A DNA stretch of 11,827 nt from an uncultured Acetatifactor sp. (lineage in GTDB: Bacteria; Bacillota; Clostridia; Lachnospirales; Lachnospiraceae): assembly GCA_910577035.1 (NCBI GenBank), contig CAJTKW010000057.1:1-11827 (forward strand), in the 5' to 3' direction. The notes beneath the pieces were generated by a model. It saw only the letters and a list, made by a program, of their open reading frames with translations, had not been told where the DNA came from and did not search any database. Shown here one piece after another: positions 6,719 to 11,827 of the stretch (position 1 is its first letter; each line of letters opens with the position of its first letter). A program made the translations under genes and the position numbers.

Positions 6719-7584
6719 GCCCAGTAATAAAAAGAAAAGGGGAGAGATTTACTTTGCCGAGTAAATATCTCCTTTTAATTTTAACCATTCTGTGCACCCT
6801 GCTGATGCTGGTTACCTTCGGGACGGATGTGTTCAACAGGCCGTTAAATACGGTGGTGGGGTACGTGGTGGTGCCCTTTCAGCAGGGGATCGGAAAGCTG
6901 GGAGGCTGGATCTCCAAACGCTCTGAGGAGCTGGTGCAGATCCGTTCCCTTCTGGAGGAGAATGCCCGGCTGAAGGAGGAGGTTGCCGCGCTGAAGGAGG
7001 AGAATATCCAGCTTCAGCAGGATAAATATGAATTAAACAGCCTGCGTGAGCTGATTGATCTGGATGAACAGTACGGGCAGTACAATAAAGTAGGGGCCCG
7101 CATCATCGGCAGGGATACCGGAAACTGGTATTCCTCCTTTGTGATTGACAAGGGCGGTGACGACGGGCTGGCAGTGGACATGAACGTGATCGCGGAGGGA
7201 GGTCTGGTGGGCCGGATCACGTCGGTAGGGCCCAACTGGGCAAGAGTAACTTCCATTATCTCTGATAACAGCTATGTCAGCGGCATGACCCTTTCCACCG
7301 AGGACAACATGATGGTATCCGGGGACCTGCAGCTGATGGCAGACAACTGTATCAGCTTCAGCCAGCTGGTAGACAGCAGGAACCTGGTGGTGGAGGGGGA
7401 TAAAGTGGTAACCTCCAATATCAGTGATAAGTTTCTTCCCAATATCCTGATCGGATATATCAGCTCTATAGAAAAGGATGCCAATAACCTGACAAAATCC
7501 GGATTGATTACGCCGGCGGTGGATTTTGAGCACCTGGGGGAGGTGCTGGTCATCACGGATCTGAAACAGAGCTCTGCGGGCTAG
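6715..7584 (+). CDS. mreC: Cell-shape protein MreC
   Basis: MreC is a bitopic elongasome protein whose extracytoplasmic beta domains bind and activate PBP2-type transpeptidases. The 289-residue product has one N-terminal membrane anchor (about 18-35), a coiled coil (about 70-115; EENARLKEEVAALKEEN and following heptads) and the two-lobed beta domain starting at GARIIGRDTGNWYSSFVIDKG with GLVGRI further on, which are MreC signatures. Start ATG 6715 overlaps the mreB stop and has AAGGG 8 bases upstream; an in-frame TTG at 6754 also has a good AGGGGAG, but it would remove the KGERFTLPSKY segment that precedes the anchor in related proteins. Length is typical. Confidence 0.95.
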   Translation: MSPVIKRKGERFTLPSKYLLLILTILCTLLMLVTFGTDVFNRPLNTVVGYVVVPFQQGIGKLGGWISKRSEELVQIRSLLEENARLKEEVAALKEENIQLQQDKYELNSLRELIDLDEQYGQYNKVGARIIGRDTGNWYSSFVIDKGGDDGLAVDMNVIAEGGLVGRITSVGPNWARVTSIISDNSYVSGMTLSTEDNMMVSGDLQLMADNCISFSQLVDSRNLVVEGDKVVTSNISDKFLPNILIGYISSIEKDANNLTKSGLITPAVDFEHLGEVLVITDLKQSSAG

Positions 7585-7588
7585 TTTG

Positions 7589-7605
7589 TGCCGCCAACGG
7601 CGGCA
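7589..7605. other. Perfect 7-bp GC inverted repeat between mreC and mreD
   Basis: TGCCGCC and GGCGGCA are separated by the triplet AAC, and the stem begins 4 bases after the mreC stop. No run of T follows, so this is not a classical intrinsic terminator. A hairpin in this place could protect the 3' end of a processed mreBC message or weaken read-through into mreD; neither is shown by the sequence. It lies in the widest gap (71 bases) within the mreB-PBP2 stretch. Confidence 0.6.
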
Positions 7606-7655
7606 TGACGGGAAGTGTGAAGTTTCACGCCGGGACATGGACGAAAGGAGGCCGC

Positions 7656-8174
7656 ATGCTCAGGAAATTAGTTGTGATACTGTTCGTGATTTTCAGCTTT
7701 ATCCTGCAGTGCAGTGTGTTCAGCCATATTGCTTTTGCCGGGATTATTCCCAATATGATGATTATTCTGACGGCTTCCTTCGGTTTTATGAGAGGGGAAA
7801 AGGAAGGACTGCTCATCGGCTTTTTCTGCGGGCTGTTAAACGATATTTTCTTCGGAAGCTTTTTAGGGTTTTATGCCTTGGTCCTGATGTACATAGGTTA
7901 TCTGAACGGCAAATTCAGCCGCATTTTTTATCCGGAAGATATTAAGCTGCCCATGGCGCTGATCGTAACCAGCGATCTGTCCTATGGCACGATCTGCTAT
8001 ATCCTTTTATTTATGCTTCGGGGCAGGTTTCAGTTTGCATATTATTTTTCTCATGTGATCCTGCCGGAGGTGCTGTACACCGTTGTGGTTACTCTGTTCC
8101 TCTATCCTCTTGTTTTAAAGGTGAACGAAAAGCTGGAGGCCCGGGAAAAAAGGAGGGCACAGAGATATGTTTGA
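7656..8174 (+). CDS. mreD: Cell-shape membrane protein MreD
   Basis: MreD is the polytopic partner of MreC and the elongasome. The product has 172 residues (typical 160-180) and about five hydrophobic segments: near residues 3-22, 27-45, 52-85 (probably two passes), 102-120 and 132-155, ending in a charged tail (KVNEKLEAREKRRAQ). Sequence identity between MreD proteins is low, so the call rests on length, topology, NDIFFGSFLG (the family's (D)xxxG-x-xGxx pattern) and position between mreC and PBP2. The start is ATG 7656, after AAAGGAGG (7644-7651) with a short 4-base gap; an upstream in-frame ATG at 7605 would give a non-hydrophobic extension that runs through the inverted repeat. The end overlaps the next gene by 8 bases. 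Confidence 0.93.
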   Translation: MLRKLVVILFVIFSFILQCSVFSHIAFAGIIPNMMIILTASFGFMRGEKEGLLIGFFCGLLNDIFFGSFLGFYALVLMYIGYLNGKFSRIFYPEDIKLPMALIVTSDLSYGTICYILLFMLRGRFQFAYYFSHVILPEVLYTVVVTLFLYPLVLKVNEKLEAREKRRAQRYV

Positions 8175-11055
8175 CGAATTTAAAGAGAAGGTAATCCGTT
8201 TCTTTACCAGCCGGCTGACGATTTTCACCCTTGTTTTCCTGATCCTGGGGGGCATACTCATCTACCGCTGTTTTGACCTGCAGATTGTCCACGGTGAGGA
8301 GTATCTGGAAAACTTTGTGCTGGAAACGGAAAAAACCAGGGATATTGCCAGCACCAGAGGGAATATTTTTGACCGCAACGGCAACATCATGGCATATAAC
8401 GAGCTGGCTTACTCCGTGAAGATTGAGGATGTGTTTGAATCCGGCACCAAAAAAAATGCAAACCTGAACGGCACGATCCTGAAGCTGATCCACATGATTG
8501 AGAATAACGGGGACCATGTAATTACGGATTTCAAGATCGTGATCAACGAGGACGGGGAATTTGCCTTTAATGTGGAGGGGACAAGCCTTCTGCGTTTTCT
8601 GGCTGACGTGTACGGAAAGAGGACCATCGAGGATCTGGACGATGAAATGCGGGCTTCCACCGCCGAGACGATTATGGAGAACCTTTCCGAAAAGAAGAAA
8701 TTTGCCATCGGCGAATATGAGGACCCGGAGGACACCAAGAGCCGGTTTATTCCCGGGAAGGGCTACAGCAGGGAGGACTGGCTGAAGCTTGTCACCATCC
8801 GCTATGCCATGGATCTAACATCTTATCGTAAATATATCGGCACCACGGTGGCTGCCGACATCAGTGAAAAGACGGTGGCCGTCATTATGGAAAACTCCCA
8901 GGAGCTGCCCGGCGTCACCATTGTGGAGGACACCGTCCGCAAATATGTGGACAGTAAGTATTTTGCACACCTGCTGGGCTATACCGGCAAGATTTCTTCC
9001 GATGAGCTGGCGGCGCTGAACGCCGAAATGGAAGAACAGGGCAAGGGCAGCGATGTCTACAATATCAACGACGTGGTAGGCAAGGGAGGCATTGAGTCGG
9101 CCTTTGAAACCACCCTCCAGGGCATTAAGGGTTATGAGAAGGTGGTGGTGGACAATATGGGCAAGGTGATTTCCATCGAAGAGCGGGAGGAAGCCCGGGC
9201 AGGGCAGGATATATACCTTACCGTTGACATGGATCTCACCAAGGCGGTTTACAATATTCTGGAGCAGAAGCTGGCAGGCCTGATCTCCAGCCAGATTATT
9301 AACGCCAGGGAATATATTGCCGCGGCAAATTCCGACAGCGGGGATATTAAAATCCCCATCTATGACGTTTACTTTGCCATGTTCAATAATTCCATCATAG
9401 ACCTGAAGCATCTGGCATCCGGGGAAGCAACGGAAACGGAGGCAGAGGTCTACCAGGCGTACCTCGCATATAAGGAACAGGTGTATGAAAAGCTGGAGTA
9501 TGAGCTGACGGAAGGGAAAACGCCTTATAACAGGCTGACGAAGGAATATCAGACCTACGAGAGCAATATTGTATCGCTGTTAAACAGGAACGGCGTGATT
9601 ATGAGCGATTCCGTGGATGCCGACGATGCGACGCAGATCGCGTGGGCTACGGAGGAGGTCATCAGCCTGAGCGAGTATCTGAAATACTGCATATCCAAAA
9701 ACTGGATCGATGTGAGCAAGCTGGATATTGATGACAGGTATTCCGATTCCGGGGAGATATATGAACGTCTGCTGGAATATATCATAGCCACAGTGGACAA
9801 AAATACGGAATTCCAGAAGCGTTTTTACAAATATATGCTGCTTTCCGATGTAATCAGCGGGAAACAGGTCTGTATGATCCTCTGTGACCAGAAGCTGGTG
9901 GAAATACCCCCGGAAGATGTGGACGCGTTATACGCCAACAGGCTTACCGCCTATCAGTTCATGAAAAACCGCATAGACGGCATTGATATAACCCCGGCCC
10001 AGCTGGCGCTGGATCCCTGCAATGCCTCCTGCGTCATTACGGATACCAACAGCGGAGATGTACTTGCCATAGTTTCCTATCCGGGCTATGATAATAATAA
10101 GATGGCCAATTCCGTAGATGCGGAATATTATGCGAAGCTAAACGCGGACAAGGCAAATCCCCAGTGGAATTATGCCACCCAGTCCACGCTTGCCCCGGGA
10201 TCCACCTTTAAAATGGTGACTGCCACCGCCGGCCTGATGGAAGGAATTGTCAATTCCAGGGAACGCATCAACTGCGTGGGTACCTTTACGGAAATCGGCC
10301 CTCCCTCCCCCCGGTGCTGGCGAAGGCGGGGACACGGCTATGAAAACCTGACTACCGCCATCCGGGACTCCTGCGACTATTACTTTTATGACCTGGGATA
10401 CCGGTTTGCCATGAAAAACGGTTCCTATAACGATACGGAGGGCCTGAATGTTCTGTATAAATACGCGGATATGTACGGCCTCACGGAAAAGTCGGGAATA
10501 GAGATTGCGGAGGTTTCCCCCAAGGTATCCAACGAAGATGCCGTACGTTCGGCCATTGGCCAGGGCTCCAACGGCTATACCACGGTGGGGCTGGCAAGGT
10601 ATGTGACTACCGTTGCCAACCGGGGTACCTGCTTTAATCTGACACTTCTGGACAAGGTGACGGATTCGGAAGGAAACCTGATTCTGGATCCGGAGCCGGA
10701 TGTGAGAAACGTGGTGGAGATGCCCGAGGAATACTGGGACGTCATCCAATCCGGCATGAGGCAGGTAGTGGAGAACAAGATTTATTTCAGTGACCTGGCG
10801 GTGAACGTCGCCGGCAAGACGGGAACGGCGGAGCAGATTAAATCCCGGCCCAACCATGCGCTGTTTGTATGCTACGCACCTTATGAGGAGCCGGAGATTG
10901 CCGTAGCCATGAGGATTCCCTTCGGATATTCTTCCGATTACGCGGCCCAAGCTACCAGGGACATCATCAGGTACTATTACGGACTGGCGGAAGAAGAGGA
11001 ATTAATCACCGGTGAAGCTGACGAACCGGATGAAGGAATTTCCGATGAACTGTAA
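8167..11055 (+). CDS. mrdA: Elongation transpeptidase PBP2 (class B), long form with putative zinc site
   Basis: Class B PBPs cross-link peptidoglycan and work with RodA and MreCD. The 962-residue protein is much longer than the 600-700 usual for PBP2. It has a membrane anchor (about 17-33), the dimerisation/pedestal domain with TRGNIFDRNGN (about 60-70) and GKGGIESAFE, and a transpeptidase domain with S679-T-F-K682 (nucleophile and base), S735-C-D737 where SxN is expected, and K884-T-G886. Between LTVDMDL (351-357) and CVITD (622-626), normally about 25 residues apart, lie about 270, so an insertion of about 245 residues precedes the catalytic core. C703, C717, H723, C736 and D737 form a candidate zinc site like that described in C. 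difficile PBP2, which is poorly inhibited by cephalosporins. The C-terminus is an acidic tail. ATG 8167 has AGGAGG 10 bases upstream within mreD. The sister SPOR-stage protein SpoVD is an alternative, but mreBCD context favours PBP2. Confidence 0.93.
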   Translation: MFDEFKEKVIRFFTSRLTIFTLVFLILGGILIYRCFDLQIVHGEEYLENFVLETEKTRDIASTRGNIFDRNGNIMAYNELAYSVKIEDVFESGTKKNANLNGTILKLIHMIENNGDHVITDFKIVINEDGEFAFNVEGTSLLRFLADVYGKRTIEDLDDEMRASTAETIMENLSEKKKFAIGEYEDPEDTKSRFIPGKGYSREDWLKLVTIRYAMDLTSYRKYIGTTVAADISEKTVAVIMENSQELPGVTIVEDTVRKYVDSKYFAHLLGYTGKISSDELAALNAEMEEQGKGSDVYNINDVVGKGGIESAFETTLQGIKGYEKVVVDNMGKVISIEEREEARAGQDIYLTVDMDLTKAVYNILEQKLAGLISSQIINAREYIAAANSDSGDIKIPIYDVYFAMFNNSIIDLKHLASGEATETEAEVYQAYLAYKEQVYEKLEYELTEGKTPYNRLTKEYQTYESNIVSLLNRNGVIMSDSVDADDATQIAWATEEVISLSEYLKYCISKNWIDVSKLDIDDRYSDSGEIYERLLEYIIATVDKNTEFQKRFYKYMLLSDVISGKQVCMILCDQKLVEIPPEDVDALYANRLTAYQFMKNRIDGIDITPAQLALDPCNASCVITDTNSGDVLAIVSYPGYDNNKMANSVDAEYYAKLNADKANPQWNYATQSTLAPGSTFKMVTATAGLMEGIVNSRERINCVGTFTEIGPPSPRCWRRRGHGYENLTTAIRDSCDYYFYDLGYRFAMKNGSYNDTEGLNVLYKYADMYGLTEKSGIEIAEVSPKVSNEDAVRSAIGQGSNGYTTVGLARYVTTVANRGTCFNLTLLDKVTDSEGNLILDPEPDVRNVVEMPEEYWDVIQSGMRQVVENKIYFSDLAVNVAGKTGTAEQIKSRPNHALFVCYAPYEEPEIAVAMRIPFGYSSDYAAQATRDIIRYYYGLAEEEELITGEADEPDEGISDEL

Positions 11056-11085
11056 CAGCGGGACACGTAAGGAAGTGAGGAACAG

Positions 11086-11757
11086 ATGAAGGATTTGGTA
11101 TTAATCAAGAGCTTTCCCAACGGAATAGCGTTACATTTGGATAAGGACGCTCCCTTCGAAGAGCTGCTGGAAGAGCTTTCCTATAAACTTTCCGAGGCCA
11201 GGGCTTTCTTTGGAAATGCGTCCATGGCACTCTCCATTGAGGACAGGGAAGTGTCGGGAGCGGAGGAAATCAGGATTCTGGATGCCATCAGCAAAAACAG
11301 CAATCTGACCATTATCTGTATTGTGGGCAAGGATGAAGCCACAAACAAGACCTTTATCCGGGCGTTGGCCCACACGGAAAAGAAGCTTTCCAAAGAGGAG
11401 GACGGGCAGTTTTTTAAAGGCAGCCTGAAGAACAGAGAGACCCTGGAGACGGAGAACAGTATTATTGTATTAGGGGATGTCTATCCCGGCAGCGCGATTA
11501 TCAGCGCCAAAAATATTATTGTTCTGGGAGGGCTTTACGGTGACGCCTATGCCGGCGGTAACGGACAGCCCGGGGCCTTTATCGCAGCGCTTGAAATGGA
11601 GCCGGAAAACCTTAAAATCGGCGATTTCAATTACATACCAGTGACAAAACAGTCAAAATGGGGGATACGCCCTAAGATACAGCCGAAAATCGCTTATATG
11701 AAGAACAATAAGATGATTATTGAGACACTTACCAAGGATTTGCTGGAGGGCTTTTAA
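11086..11757 (+). CDS. minC: Septum-site determining protein MinC
   Basis: MinC blocks FtsZ assembly away from midcell and is normally brought to the membrane by MinD. The 223 residues are close to the usual 220-230. The N-terminal domain (about 1-100) is followed by the right-handed beta-helix C domain, with GDVYPGS (130-136), KNIIVLGGLYGDAYAGGN (142-159) and AFIAALEMEP, all typical of MinC. The conserved RSGQ at the start of that domain, known to contact MinD in E. coli MinC, reads KNRE (115-118). Start ATG 11086 follows GTGAGGAAC, 30 bases after the PBP2 stop, so it is the last member of the mre operon. minC in this position is common in Clostridia, but minD normally comes next and the next gene does not look like it. 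Confidence 0.93.
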   Translation: MKDLVLIKSFPNGIALHLDKDAPFEELLEELSYKLSEARAFFGNASMALSIEDREVSGAEEIRILDAISKNSNLTIICIVGKDEATNKTFIRALAHTEKKLSKEEDGQFFKGSLKNRETLETENSIIVLGDVYPGSAIISAKNIIVLGGLYGDAYAGGNGQPGAFIAALEMEPENLKIGDFNYIPVTKQSKWGIRPKIQPKIAYMKNNKMIIETLTKDLLEGF

Positions 11758-11802
11758 ACCTGTCCGGCAGAATGACGACAAAATAATATGGAGGGACAGA
11801 AA

Positions 11803-11827
11803 ATGGAAAATCAATTTTCAAGAACAG
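11803..11827 (+). CDS. 5' end of next gene, possibly TcdA (tRNA t6A dehydratase)
   Basis: GGAGGG at 11790-11795 stands 7 bases before ATG 11803, a strong translation start, but only eight residues fit in the window: MENQFSRT. MinD would be expected after minC and should start with a short strand and the deviant Walker A within about 15 residues (for example EVIVxTSGKGGVGKT); this start does not agree. The NQFSRT beginning resembles TcdA/CsdL of the E1-like ThiF/MoeB family, which cyclises t6A37 in tRNA; these proteins often begin xNQFSRTxxLxG. With eight residues the identity is a suggestion only. Confidence 0.5.

Noticed and set aside
8449..8456. Run of eight A near the start of the PBP2 gene as a phase-variable tract
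   Set aside because: It encodes Lys-Lys in a normal reading frame, is short, and an essential elongation enzyme is an unlikely switch target.
10138..10950. 270-codon open frame on the minus strand within the PBP2 gene
   Set aside because: It is antisense to the transpeptidase domain with all catalytic motifs on the plus strand; its composition is that of a shadow frame.
1..11827. Defence system, prophage, CRISPR array or toxin-antitoxin pair
   Set aside because: No nuclease/ATPase pair, spacer array, integrase or small two-gene toxin module was seen; every long plus-strand gene belongs to a known housekeeping family.

Overview
The window looks like chromosomal housekeeping DNA from an anaerobic Bacillota (Clostridia, probably Lachnospiraceae). 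Grounds: strong AGGAGG-type ribosome binding sites, several TTG starts, the gene order mutL-miaA-YnbB family followed by DUF4321-radC-mreB-mreC-mreD-PBP2-minC, a MutL of the endonuclease type (MutH-less bacteria), and a very long class B PBP with the cysteine/histidine/SxD active-site pattern described for Clostridioides difficile PBP2. No rRNA, tRNA, CRISPR array, transposase or integrase was found. The family assignment rests on remembered sequence patterns, not on a search.

Region 1 (1-718, minus strand) is the 5' part of a Cof-type HAD-family phosphatase gene that runs off the left edge. It is AT-richer than the rest (18 G/C of 60 in 421-480, against 42 of 60 in 2581-2640). Region 2 (about 719-810) is a breakpoint: mutL resumes abruptly at the codon for its FINGR motif, so about 250 N-terminal residues carrying nearly all of the ATPase site are missing. 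The joint is either a real rearrangement or insertion, or an assembly chimera.

Region 3 (792-4503, plus) holds truncated mutL, then miaA overlapping it by ATGA, then a PLP enzyme of the methionine gamma-lyase/aluminium-resistance (YnbB) family. Region 4 (4504-4666) carries a good sigma-A-type promoter with an extended -10 and opens the second transcription unit.

Region 5 (4667-11757, plus) is a closely packed cell-shape and division operon: small membrane protein (DUF4321), radC, mreB, mreC, mreD, a 962-residue PBP2-type transpeptidase and minC. MreB filaments, MreC and MreD form the elongasome scaffold that directs PBP2 cross-linking, and MinC places the division site. The last 25 bases begin a new gene whose first eight residues (MENQFSRT) resemble TcdA (tRNA t6A dehydratase), not MinD.

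I do not see a new multi-gene system. The observations most worth following are the decapitated mutL, the putative zinc-site PBP2 with SCD in place of SxN and a roughly 245-residue insertion, an MreB with a degenerate phosphate-2 motif, and a MinC whose MinD-binding RSGQ motif is replaced and whose neighbour does not look like minD.
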